A stretch of 64,000 nt of DNA. Source: Deltaproteobacteria bacterium. GTDB taxonomy: Bacteria > Desulfobacterota > Binatia > Binatales > Binataceae. The DNA is taken from the NCBI GenBank assembly GCA_021780755.1, contig JAJXYF010000019.1, positions 1 to 64,000 of the forward strand. Direction: 5' to 3'. The position numbers were made by a program, and so were the translations under genes. The notes beneath the pieces were generated by a model. The model did no database searches. It was not told the DNA's origin and worked only from the letters and a program-made list of their open reading frames with translations. Below, in pieces: positions 17,528 through 25,710 of the stretch (position 1 is its first letter; every line of letters starts with the position of its first letter).

Positions 17528-18307
17528 TTGCTGACTGATCAATCCACAAAAGGGAGGGCTCTCGAAATTAATAATCAATTGTTCATGTGTAATCGCATGG
17601 AGGACCTGAGCACAATCCAAACCTCCATCGTGGCGGCCATTCGAAATGGCGGCTATGCCGTGGTGCGAGGTCTATTCGACGAAAGCAAGACTCGAGAATC
17701 CATGAACACGGTCTATCACTATGCCAACTCTGCGCACCACCGGCCGTCTTCCGGCCTGACACCAATGGATGTTCGCCAGAACACCAGTAAGTGGTCGATC
17801 GGCGGCAGAGCGTCCCAGGACGGCATTGCCCGATTTGCGCTTGCCATCTATAATCCGTTATTCGATCGCGATCTCTTTCAACTGCATCACGCCTTCGATC
17901 GCATTATCCAGATCAGGGACACGATAGCCGGTCGCAAGGTACTGCGCGACGCAGACCTCCTGCCTGACCGATTCAACGCCTGTCGCGTACTTATCTACCC
18001 CGCCGGCGGTGGATTTCTCGGAGACCATTGCGATCTCAGAGGAAAGGCCAATCTGCCGCTGGGTCGTTATGTCGAGGTACTATTGTTGCTCACCCAAAGA
18101 GGAATCGATTATCAGACTGGCGGTGGTATAGTGAAATTTAAAGGTACGGCACTCGATTCCGAGGCCGGCACAAAACGTGGCGATATCATCATTTACGACG
18201 GTTCGACCGTTCACGGTGTCTCGGATATAGATCCCGATGTGCCTTTCGATGCCAGCAATCTCCGAGGCAGAGCTATCGCAATTACAACGATCTACGATAG
18301 CCAGTAG
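17528..18307 (+). CDS. 2OG-Fe(II)-dependent oxygenase-like protein
   Basis: About 240-259 residues with features of Fe(II)/2-oxoglutarate oxygenases. GGFLGDHCDLRG carries an HxD iron-binding pair (H-C-D). GDIIIYDGSTVHGVSD supplies the distal His, and LRGRAIAITTIYD has an Arg that could hold 2-oxoglutarate. Spacing between these motifs is normal for the double-stranded beta-helix fold. In a polysaccharide locus it may hydroxylate or otherwise oxidise a sugar, lipid carrier or nucleotide sugar; the substrate is not known. The start is uncertain: the frame opens at TTG 17528, while ATG 17585 is a plausible later start. It follows rmlA by 23 bases. Confidence 0.7.
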   Translation: MLTDQSTKGRALEINNQLFMCNRMEDLSTIQTSIVAAIRNGGYAVVRGLFDESKTRESMNTVYHYANSAHHRPSSGLTPMDVRQNTSKWSIGGRASQDGIARFALAIYNPLFDRDLFQLHHAFDRIIQIRDTIAGRKVLRDADLLPDRFNACRVLIYPAGGGFLGDHCDLRGKANLPLGRYVEVLLLLTQRGIDYQTGGGIVKFKGTALDSEAGTKRGDIIIYDGSTVHGVSDIDPDVPFDASNLRGRAIAITTIYDSQ

Positions 18308-18482
18308 AGACTGAGTCTTATATAGCGTTCTTTGCCACCGCTTGGTCAGGAAGACGATTCGGTGGTTTCTTGATCCTGCTGCGGGCACACCTATTTCGTC
18401 CATCAGGTCGCAAAGATCGGCTATTGCCAATCGTCACAGGAATATTTTCATCGTGAGGCCCCAACACCGGATGTGATAATCC

Positions 18483-19166
18483 ATGACCGTGACGAAAACC
18501 AAGAAACTAGTGGTCATAGGCGATAGTGCTTTTGCGGAAATTGCCTACGAGTATTTCACGCACGACTCACCGTACGAAGTCAGAGGCTTTAGTGTAGAGG
18601 CAGCTTATTTAGAGCGCGTGGAACTATTCGGCTTGCCTGTGGTTCCATTGGAGGAATTGGAAAAAACCTTCGCCCCATCGGAATATGAGGTGTCCGTGGC
18701 CGTGGCTTATGGCCAATTAAACCGCCTACGTGCGCGTCTGGTCGGTATTGTCAAAAGCAAAGGTTATCATTTAGCGAGCTACATCAGTTCGCGTGCCTTC
18801 GTTTGGCAAAATGTGACACTAGGGGAGCATTGCTTTATTTTCGAGAACAACACCGTGCAGCCCTTTGTGGTAATTGGGGACAATGTTGTCCTCTGGAGTG
18901 GAAATCACATTGGGCATCACAGCCGGATCGGCGACAACTGCTTCGTTTCCTCTCAAGTGGTAATTGCGGGGTTTTGCAGTATCGGGGACAATTGTTTTCT
19001 CGGCGTGAATTCGACGATCGCCAACAACATAACGCTCGGCGGGGATTGCTGGATCGGGCCAGGCGTGACGCTTAGAAAGAACGCAGGTCCGGATGTCATT
19101 TTCGGAGGCGCGGATCCCGAGGTCTCCAAGGTTCCCGCAAAGCGCTTTTTCCGTGTCAAGGAGTGA
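18483..19166 (+). CDS. NeuD/PglD-type sugar O- or N-acyltransferase
   Basis: The 227-residue protein has the two-part structure of the NeuD/PglD family. An N-terminal Rossmann-like domain (KLVVIGDSAFAEIAYEYFT, GLPVVPLEELEK) precedes a left-handed beta-helix of hexapeptide repeats (VTLGEHCFIFENNTV, VIGDNVVLWSGNHIGHHSRI, IGDNCFLGVNSTIANN). The His pair in NHIGHHSRI is positioned like the catalytic His of PglD. Relatives acetylate UDP-amino sugars or sialic acid. Here it could acylate the dTDP-3-amino-3,6-dideoxyhexose made by neighbouring genes (inference). Its end is 14 bases before the next start. Confidence 0.85.
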   Translation: MTVTKTKKLVVIGDSAFAEIAYEYFTHDSPYEVRGFSVEAAYLERVELFGLPVVPLEELEKTFAPSEYEVSVAVAYGQLNRLRARLVGIVKSKGYHLASYISSRAFVWQNVTLGEHCFIFENNTVQPFVVIGDNVVLWSGNHIGHHSRIGDNCFVSSQVVIAGFCSIGDNCFLGVNSTIANNITLGGDCWIGPGVTLRKNAGPDVIFGGADPEVSKVPAKRFFRVKE

Positions 19167-19180
19167 AAGGAGCAGTCGGC

Positions 19181-20101
19181 ATGCGATGGCGTAAGTTGGG
19201 CGTGGTTTACAAGCCGAACGGGAGCATATGGTGGGCCCACACTCATGCCACGGCCCCAACGCCGTTGGTCATTTCCGATCGCGTCATCCGCATCTACTTA
19301 TCATGCCGAGATGATCAGGGGATCGGACGGATTGGCTTCCTTGAGGTTTCGGCAGCCGATCCTACCCGTCTCTTAGAAGTGGGGCGCGAGCCGCTTCTAG
19401 ATGTGGGCCGGCCAGGAACGTTTGATGATAACGGAGTGATGGCGACGAGCGTGTTACGCACCCCTGATGGACGGACTTTTCTTTACTACGTGGGATTTGA
19501 ACTAAGCCTACACGTCCGATACCGGTTGCTTAGCGGGCTTGCGATTAGTGAGGACGGACTACATTTCAGGCGGGTCCAGGAGACACCGATCTTGGAGCGT
19601 TCACCTGCCGAACTATATTTCCGCGGCGGCCCCCATGTTCGTTACGAGGAAGGGCGATACCGAATGTGGTACGTAGCCGGCAGCGAATGGATCGATTTGA
19701 CGGGTAAAGAGATGCCGGTTTACGACCTGCGGTACGTGGAATCCTCCGATGGGATACAATGGCCTTGTAAGGGACAGGTCGCGCTGCCGATCATTGCGGA
19801 TGATGATGAACATGGGTTTGGCCGGCCGTGGGTGCTTCACACGGACACCGCTTGGGAACTCTTCTATTCGGTGCGTCGCAAGTCCCTTGGCGCTTATCGC
19901 ATGGGTTATGCGGTATCGCCAGATGGCATGACGTGGCAGCGGCGTGATTCCGAGTTTGGGCTGGATACCTCGTTCGACGGCTGGGACTCCCAGGCCGTTT
20001 GCTACGCGGCACCTGTAACTGTTGGTGGCCGCACTTGGCTCTTTTACAACGGCAACAACTTTGGCGAGAGCGGGTTCGGAGTCGCCATTCGCGAGGATTA
20101 A
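19181..20101 (+). CDS. Five-bladed beta-propeller glycosidase-like protein (GH43/GH130-like)
   Basis: The ATG at 19181 with AAAGGAG seven bases upstream gives 306 residues; an earlier GTG overlaps the previous gene and lacks a ribosome site. Repeated blades are seen: IRIYLSCRDDQGIGRIGF, GVMATSVLRTPDGRTFLYYV, SGLAISEDGLHFRRV, PHVRYEEGRYRMWYV, LRYVESSDGIQWP, RMGYAVSPDGMTWQRR and TWLFYNGNNFGESGFGVA. This SxDGxxW and YxYxG pattern is typical of GH43/GH32/GH130-like propellers. No signal peptide is visible, so it is likely cytoplasmic, which is odd for a hydrolase. It may be a phosphorylase, transferase or binding protein. Confidence 0.75.
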   Translation: MRWRKLGVVYKPNGSIWWAHTHATAPTPLVISDRVIRIYLSCRDDQGIGRIGFLEVSAADPTRLLEVGREPLLDVGRPGTFDDNGVMATSVLRTPDGRTFLYYVGFELSLHVRYRLLSGLAISEDGLHFRRVQETPILERSPAELYFRGGPHVRYEEGRYRMWYVAGSEWIDLTGKEMPVYDLRYVESSDGIQWPCKGQVALPIIADDDEHGFGRPWVLHTDTAWELFYSVRRKSLGAYRMGYAVSPDGMTWQRRDSEFGLDTSFDGWDSQAVCYAAPVTVGGRTWLFYNGNNFGESGFGVAIRED

Positions 20102-20107
20102 TCACCC

Positions 20108-21061
20108 GTGTCCATGTGTGTTCGTCCATTTAGCGCGAATGCAGCCGAGTGGGACGACTTGGTTGCAAGGTCGGTAGCCGGCACCTTCCTCCACACCCAA
20201 CGTTTTCTTTCGTACCATGGGGAGCGTTTTAGAGATCTTTCGGTTTGCCTCTACGAATCCGGCGTACTTAGCGCGATCTTTCCAGCGGCTGTGGACCCCG
20301 GCGATGCCGAATGCGTCACCAGTTACCCGGGAGCCTCATATGGAGGGCTCATACACGCAGGCCTTTTACGCGGCACTCCGATGATCGAAGCGTTCGAAGC
20401 CATTCGCCGCTATTACAGCGAGCTTGGGCTGGTCCGGCTGCGCTACAAAGCGGTTCCCCGGATCTATCACCGAGCGCCCGCTGAAGACGACCTTTATGCC
20501 CTGTTTCGTCTGGATGCGCGCCGCTATCGGTGTGACCTCGCAGCGGTTATAGATCTTTCACACCGTCTCCCCACAAGTCGGCGCCGCAAGAGATGTTTAA
20601 AAGGAACTGTGGCGAACGGCGTAATCGTTCTCGATACAACCGAGATGCTCTCCAGCTTCTGGTCATTGCTCGAGGATACGCTTCGACGCAGATATGCGGT
20701 TCAGCCGGTTCATACATTTGAGGAAATACGGTTGCTACAGTCTCGGTTTCCCGATCAAATTCGGCTTATCACTGCGCTGGCGGGAGAGGATCTGCTAGGC
20801 GGCGTGATTTTATTCATGATGCCAACCACCGTGCATGTACAGTACAGCTGCGCCAGCGAACGCGGGTACTCGGTGCATGCTTTGGACGCGGTTTTGGAGC
20901 ACTGCATCGCCGTTGCCACAAGAGCCGGCGCGCGGTGGTTTAGTATGGGTATCAGCAACGAAGCGAATGGCCGTGTGCTTAATCAGAGTCTCCACGGGTT
21001 CAAGACTGAGTTCGGAGCCGGCGGTGTGGCTCACGAATTTTACGAACTCGACCTTCGATGA
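20108..21061 (+). CDS. FemAB/GNAT-fold acyltransferase-like protein
   Basis: A 317-residue protein with the double-GNAT layout of FemAB-like proteins. The first half reads WDDLVARSVAGTFLHTQRFL and ASYGGLIHAG. The second half reads FWSLLEDTLRRRYAVQPVHT, LITALAGEDLLGGVILFMMP, VHVQYSCASERGYSVHALDA and FSMGISNEANGRVLNQSLHG. These are standard in FemAB-related proteins of polysaccharide clusters. Such enzymes move an aminoacyl or acyl group onto an amine, so the amino sugar made nearby is a plausible acceptor (inference). Start is GTG 20108 or ATG 20114, six bases after the previous stop codon. Cytoplasmic. Confidence 0.78.
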   Translation: MSMCVRPFSANAAEWDDLVARSVAGTFLHTQRFLSYHGERFRDLSVCLYESGVLSAIFPAAVDPGDAECVTSYPGASYGGLIHAGLLRGTPMIEAFEAIRRYYSELGLVRLRYKAVPRIYHRAPAEDDLYALFRLDARRYRCDLAAVIDLSHRLPTSRRRKRCLKGTVANGVIVLDTTEMLSSFWSLLEDTLRRRYAVQPVHTFEEIRLLQSRFPDQIRLITALAGEDLLGGVILFMMPTTVHVQYSCASERGYSVHALDAVLEHCIAVATRAGARWFSMGISNEANGRVLNQSLHGFKTEFGAGGVAHEFYELDLR

Positions 21062-21088
21062 TCGAAGGCGCCTAACCTTCGGGTCGGA

Positions 21089-21511
21089 ATGCCAAATAAA
21101 GCGACTAGCCAAATGCTGACCGAGCTTCCATCGGCGACTGATGCGCGCGGCAAGCTCGTATTCATGGAGGCCGGAGAACAGGTGCCATTCGCGATCCGGC
21201 GTGTATTTTTTCTCCACGATTTGACTCCGGGACACAAACGCGGCAATCACGCGCATCGAAGTTGTCATGAATTTCTCGTCGTGGTTGCCGGCGCCGTGAC
21301 CGTTGAGCTTGATAGCGGACGCCATCGTTGGCGGCAATTCCTAACCGAACGAAATAAAGCGGTACATGTCCCACCGATGACCTGGATAGCGCTTCGGGAT
21401 TTTGACGCTAGTACAGTTTGCATGGTGCTCGCCTCGGAACGATACGATCCGACTGACTACATTCGCGATTATCAGGAATTTCTGAGTACTGCGCAAAGAG
21501 GCGATCGGTGA
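21089..21511 (+). CDS. dTDP-4-keto-6-deoxyglucose 3,4-ketoisomerase (FdtA/QdtA family cupin)
   Basis: The 140-residue cupin belongs to the WxcM-like/FdtA family (PF05523). It has LPSATDARGKLVFMEAGEQV, FAIRRVFFLHDLTPGHKRGN and the HAHRSCHEFLVVVAGAVTVE block with the catalytic His residues, then VHVPPMTWIALRDF and VLASERYDPTDYIRDYQEFL. These enzymes shift the keto group of the RmlB product from C4 to C3. FdtA gives the galacto and QdtA the gluco isomer, and sequence reading alone does not settle which. Its stop overlaps the GTG of the aminotransferase gene (GTGA), so the two steps are coupled. Confidence 0.9.
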   Translation: MPNKATSQMLTELPSATDARGKLVFMEAGEQVPFAIRRVFFLHDLTPGHKRGNHAHRSCHEFLVVVAGAVTVELDSGRHRWRQFLTERNKAVHVPPMTWIALRDFDASTVCMVLASERYDPTDYIRDYQEFLSTAQRGDR

Positions 21512-22620
21512 GGGTACCCTTCGTCGATCTCGCGCTCCTACATGCCGGTCTCGGCGCCGAGCTCCAGGAGGCCTGGCAGCGCGTGGCCTCTTCCGGATCT
21601 TACGTCCTGGGGCCCGAGTTGGAAGCGTTCGAGGAGGAGTTCGCTTCCTATTGTGGTGCTCGCTGGTGCGTTGGGGTTGCTAACGGACTCGACGCGCTAA
21701 CGCTGACCTTGCGAGCAATGGACATCGGTGCTGGCGATGAGGTTATTGTTCCGACGAACACCTTCATTGCTAGCTGGCTAGCCGTGAGTCGCGTCGGCGC
21801 TGTGCCAGTTCCGGCGGAACCCGATGAATATACTTACAACATCGACCCCACCCGCATTGAACAGTCAATCACTTCGCGTACGACCGCCGTTTTGGCAGTT
21901 GACTTGTATGGTCAGCTAGCCGACATCGACCGTATCCGTCGAGTTGCGGAGCGGCATCGCCTGAAGATTATCGAGGATGCCGCCCAGGCCCACGGTGCCC
22001 GCAGAAATGGAGTCCGTGCGGGCGGATGGGCAGACGCGGCAGGGTTCAGTTTTTTTCCGACCAAGAATCTTGGCTGCCTGGGCGACGGTGGTGCCGTCGT
22101 CACCAACGATCATAGTTTGGCTGACAGGATACGCTGTCTGCGCAACTATGGTTCGCGGCAAAAATATTACAACGAAATCGCTGGCTTCAATTCTCGTCTC
22201 GATCCGCTGCAGGCGGCCTTTCTCCGAGTGAAGCTCTCTCATCTTGACGACTGGAATGCCCACCGACGCGAAACAGTTCATGCGTATGAGGCGGGCCTGT
22301 CCGGCCTGCCGAATCTCAGTCTGCCACAGCACTCAAGCGACGAAGAGGAACATGTATGGCACCTCTATGTGGTGCACCACCCCCGACGCGACGAGCTGCA
22401 ACGACAGCTTTCTGTCGCGGGTATAGAGACCGCAATCCACTACCCAGTTCCTCCACACCTAAGTCAGGCATACATGGGACTCGGCCTTTCAGGCCGGCTG
22501 CCGATCGCGGAGCGCCTCGCGGCGCAGGCGCTCAGTCTGCCGATCGGGCCACACATCGGAGCCGTCGAAACCGGACAAATAATCCGAGTGATGCGAGAAT
22601 TCTGTCTAAGGTGCCAATGA
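21508..22620 (+). CDS. DegT/DnrJ/EryC1 family sugar 3-aminotransferase (FdtB/QdtB-like)
   Basis: This 370-residue PLP enzyme has VPFVDLALLHAGLGAELQEA, WCVGVANGLDALTLTLRAMD and EVIVPTNTFIASWLAV. IIEDAAQAHGAR and FSFFPTKNLGCLGDGGAVVT follow, the latter with the PLP-binding Lys. LRNYGSRQKYYNEIAGFNSR and IHYPVPPHLSQAY complete the picture. Such enzymes place an amino group on a keto sugar nucleotide. Coupled to the 3,4-ketoisomerase, it most likely makes dTDP-3-amino-3,6-dideoxy-hexose (Fuc3N or Qui3N). GTG start overlapping the ketoisomerase stop. Cytoplasmic. Confidence 0.9.
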   Translation: MRVPFVDLALLHAGLGAELQEAWQRVASSGSYVLGPELEAFEEEFASYCGARWCVGVANGLDALTLTLRAMDIGAGDEVIVPTNTFIASWLAVSRVGAVPVPAEPDEYTYNIDPTRIEQSITSRTTAVLAVDLYGQLADIDRIRRVAERHRLKIIEDAAQAHGARRNGVRAGGWADAAGFSFFPTKNLGCLGDGGAVVTNDHSLADRIRCLRNYGSRQKYYNEIAGFNSRLDPLQAAFLRVKLSHLDDWNAHRRETVHAYEAGLSGLPNLSLPQHSSDEEEHVWHLYVVHHPRRDELQRQLSVAGIETAIHYPVPPHLSQAYMGLGLSGRLPIAERLAAQALSLPIGPHIGAVETGQIIRVMREFCLRCQ

Positions 22621-23010
22621 ACAGTGTACTGATCGTCGAACCCGTGTACGCGCGGACGCGTGGGTAGGGCCTGAAAGCGAACCGGCTGACACCGTCGCAA
22701 ACAATTTTGTCGGCCCCACAATCGTCATGCATGAGGCTCACGCGTTCTCAGTCCCGACACATCGCGATGCCGATCCTCACCGTTCGTTAACCAGGGTCAC
22801 TTTCTTTCGCCTCGTTTCCAAGAACCCACGTAGCGATGCGCTTACTGGACCATGTTACGCAGAATATTCTGGATCCCCGTCGGCTGCGGCACGCACCACA
22901 AGCCGCTCTGTTCTTCAGATATCGTCGTCATCCCGTTTGCCACGACGCATCACATCCACCATTGCATTCGGCGGCAATACGTCTAAAGTTTTCGCAAGAG
23001 TCACTTTAAT
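22621..23010. other. Intergenic region with no supported gene
   Basis: Roughly 390 bases in which frames on both strands are short and broken. A frame starting at the stop of the aminotransferase (MNSVLIVEPVYARTRG) closes after 16 codons and may be the head of a decayed gene. On the minus strand a 29-codon frame ends in DDDDI. Neither is recognisable. Confidence 0.4.
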
Positions 23011-24216
23011 TTGAACCGCACACCTAATTACTTGGGAGGCAGGAGGTCTTCCCTGAGAGCAATTACATCACGATGCCGCATTGGGATCATCTGTGGTTCC
23101 CTCGCGCAAGCGGGCACTGAGCGGTACGTATACGAACTCTGCCGGGGCTTAGACAAGGCGCACTTTACCGTGGATGTACTAACGATTGCACCTTGGGGAG
23201 CGCGCCGCCATTTTTACGCTCAACCTATCCGGCAGGTGGGCTGTCGAATCCGGCCGATCCTGCCCTTGTTCCACTTCCGTGGACTTCCGAAGCCGCTGCG
23301 TCTGCCGGCCCTAGCAGCGCAGAAGGCGTATCGCTCGTTGATCCTTCCGAAACTTTTGGCGAAATACGATTTGCTTGCAATTGTACACCTAGATTACTTG
23401 ACCGACGTCGAGTTTATGCTGCCGCGCGATTCGGCATTGGTGGTTCATCTAATGACCCATATGTGCCAATACGATTATGACTATTATAGTAAGTGGCCTC
23501 GAAATCGCCGGAGCTTGCTGATATGCATGGATAGCAATCAAGCTAACGAAGCGACGGCAGGCCTTGGACATCTGATTATCGACAAGGCAATTATTCCCCT
23601 GCCGATCGATTCCTCTATGTTCGAACCAATAAGCTCGTGGCCAGATCCGCGGCGCCTGGTTATCGGTTGCTTTATGAGAATCGAACGTGATCGGCATCCT
23701 TTGCCGGTGCTGCGAGCATTCGCGCTATTGGCAAGAAAGGTTGATGCGGAGTTGCGCTTTTATGGCAGGGGAGATGCTTCATATCTAAGAGCCGAGACCA
23801 TCAGGCTGGGAATTGCCCGTCGCGTTAAATTTCCAGGACATGTCGCCGACATTCGGCGCACGGTGATCGAGGATGGCATAACCTTCGCTTGGTCGACGGC
23901 TAATGATGTCTGCTTCGGATATGCTGGCATTGAGTTGGCTCTCCTGGGTGTGCCCACCTATTTCTACAACCTCGTGACCACTAATTCTGCGGAGAGCATC
24001 TACCGCGCCACCGATGGTGCCGTTCACTCCTACAGTAGCGAAGCCGAGCTGGCCGAGGCCACGTCGGCCGCTTGGCAATGTCCAGACCGCATGGACGACG
24101 ACGCGCATCGCCTGCGTGCGTTCGTGCAAAAGCACAACGACAGCAACCACGTGGTCAGGCAGATCGAGGCCTTTTACGCGCGAATAATCGACGGCCACGC
24201 AAGGGCCGGTCTTTGA
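23011..24216 (+). CDS. Glycosyltransferase family 4/1 (GT-B fold)
   Basis: About 390-400 residues. After CRIGIICGSLAQAGTERYVYEL, the usual GT4 N-terminal strand and GG-loop region, the middle reads HLDYLTDVEFMLP. The C-terminal half has RLVIGCFMRIERDRHPLPVL, RFYGRGDASYLRAE and VKFPGHVADIRRTV. The E-x7-E block is degenerate (FGYAGIELALLGVPTYF). It adds a sugar to the repeat unit; donor and acceptor are unknown. The frame opens at TTG 23011, but the only good Shine-Dalgarno (AGGAGG, 23041-23046) is followed six bases later by CTG at 23053, so translation may start there. It ends 6 bases before the Wzx gene. Confidence 0.82.
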   Translation: MNRTPNYLGGRRSSLRAITSRCRIGIICGSLAQAGTERYVYELCRGLDKAHFTVDVLTIAPWGARRHFYAQPIRQVGCRIRPILPLFHFRGLPKPLRLPALAAQKAYRSLILPKLLAKYDLLAIVHLDYLTDVEFMLPRDSALVVHLMTHMCQYDYDYYSKWPRNRRSLLICMDSNQANEATAGLGHLIIDKAIIPLPIDSSMFEPISSWPDPRRLVIGCFMRIERDRHPLPVLRAFALLARKVDAELRFYGRGDASYLRAETIRLGIARRVKFPGHVADIRRTVIEDGITFAWSTANDVCFGYAGIELALLGVPTYFYNLVTTNSAESIYRATDGAVHSYSSEAELAEATSAAWQCPDRMDDDAHRLRAFVQKHNDSNHVVRQIEAFYARIIDGHARAGL

Positions 24217-24222
24217 GAATTC

Positions 24223-25581
24223 ATGAGTAATGACCCCTCGTCATATTCAGCGCATGGCGATCAAGAAACCAAATCGTTGTTTAAGCTGGGGCTGGAATCG
24301 CTGGAAACGGTGGCCACCAACGTCTTCGGTCTCCTCATCAGCATTCCCATGTTAGCCATAACCGCGCGTTCGCTGGGTCCCGACGGCCGGGGTGCATTCG
24401 TTACGACTACGACATGGAGTTCCCTCGTCGCCACCTGCTGCGGGTTTAGCTTAGGGCTCGTAGCAATACACGAAATGTCGAAAGCAGGCGCCGCGGGGAT
24501 GCGCGTCTTGCTTGGTACACTGCTATCGTTGGCTGTTGCGCTAGCAATCATAGGCTGGGTTCTGATCAGCGTGTGCTACCGCATCGATCACAGCATGTTC
24601 GGAAGTGTTAACCTTCATGCCCTGGTGCTGGCTCTTGTAGCTGTACCCCTCTTGATAGCAAAGGACTATCTCGGTTCGCTGCTAATCGCGAAAAGTCGCG
24701 TGAGGATCTGGAATCGTGCTCAGGTGGCAGGAAACGTCCTAGCGGTCTGCCTCGTTGCCGGTCTCGCGGGAGTCGACGCGCTCACGGTTGTAGGTATCAT
24801 TATTGCGTGGCTACTGGGGCAAATGGCAATGTGCGCAGTCGCTTTCATAGATCTTTATCGGTGCGTCGGTGCGCCCATCATCGACCGCATACTGGCTTGC
24901 TCTCTATTAAAAGGGGGTACGAAGCTCCACCTCAACGCGATCGGCTCGATGCTAATCTCCTCGGTAGATGTACTGATGGTGAACTCGTTTCTCGGCACAC
25001 AAGAGGTCGGATATTATCAGCTTGCAACCAAACTCATAATGAACATGGCGCTCATTGCTCAGGCTGTCGCCGCAGTCATGTATGGAAGAGTGGTCGAGCT
25101 CGGTCCAGATGGCGCCTGGACGCTGGTGCGGCGGATCTCCATCATAACCATGGTAGTGGTGACGGGTGGATCTTTAATTGCGGCGTGGGGCGCGCCATTC
25201 ATTATAAACATCATCGCAGGCAAATCCTTCGCACCCAGCGTACCGCTCTTTCGCTTGATGCTGCTTGCGGTGCCTGGCTTAAGTCTGAGCTTCCTGATGT
25301 CGCCCCAGTGGATTTGTCGCGGATATTTCTGGCAGGCAGGGACGTTGACCTTGTTTGTAGCAATCTGCAATGCAGTCGGAAATTGGCTTTTGGTACCGCG
25401 CTATGGAACCGTGGGTGCCGCTGCGAGCTTCATCGGAATCTACGTGTTCTCAATATTTGCGAATGGAGGCATGTTTCTCTTTTGCGAGCGGCGTTGGCGC
25501 CGTTCCTTGAGCACAATACCCGGCCTCGAGGCATCCCCTAACCAGCTTCTGATGAGAACGTCCCCTACGCAAGGAGCGTAA
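24223..25581 (+). CDS. Wzx-type polysaccharide flippase
   Basis: A 452-residue integral membrane protein with about 12-14 predicted helices, of the MOP/polysaccharide-transport (Wzx/RfbX) type. It starts LGLESLETVATNVFGLLISI and MLAITARSLGPDGRGAFVTT. The mid-region GGTKLHLNAIGSMLISSVDV and SFLGTQEVGYYQLATKLIMN is highly typical (LG..xVGxYxxAxxL). The C-terminal half includes GKSFAPSVPLFRLMLLAVPG. It flips the undecaprenyl-linked repeat unit to the periplasm for polymerisation. Sits just after a glycosyltransferase gene. ATG start. Confidence 0.88.
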   Translation: MSNDPSSYSAHGDQETKSLFKLGLESLETVATNVFGLLISIPMLAITARSLGPDGRGAFVTTTTWSSLVATCCGFSLGLVAIHEMSKAGAAGMRVLLGTLLSLAVALAIIGWVLISVCYRIDHSMFGSVNLHALVLALVAVPLLIAKDYLGSLLIAKSRVRIWNRAQVAGNVLAVCLVAGLAGVDALTVVGIIIAWLLGQMAMCAVAFIDLYRCVGAPIIDRILACSLLKGGTKLHLNAIGSMLISSVDVLMVNSFLGTQEVGYYQLATKLIMNMALIAQAVAAVMYGRVVELGPDGAWTLVRRISIITMVVVTGGSLIAAWGAPFIINIIAGKSFAPSVPLFRLMLLAVPGLSLSFLMSPQWICRGYFWQAGTLTLFVAICNAVGNWLLVPRYGTVGAAASFIGIYVFSIFANGGMFLFCERRWRRSLSTIPGLEASPNQLLMRTSPTQGA

Positions 25582-25710
25582 GCCTTCATTCGTCGCCTCT
25601 GTGCAGCGTTTGAGCAACTGCCTTCCGTTCGCGATTGATGTCGTGCATGAAATGTCCTTAGTACAATGACTTCATTGTTCGGTGGCCAGTCGAGATAAAA
25701 CGCTTAATAG

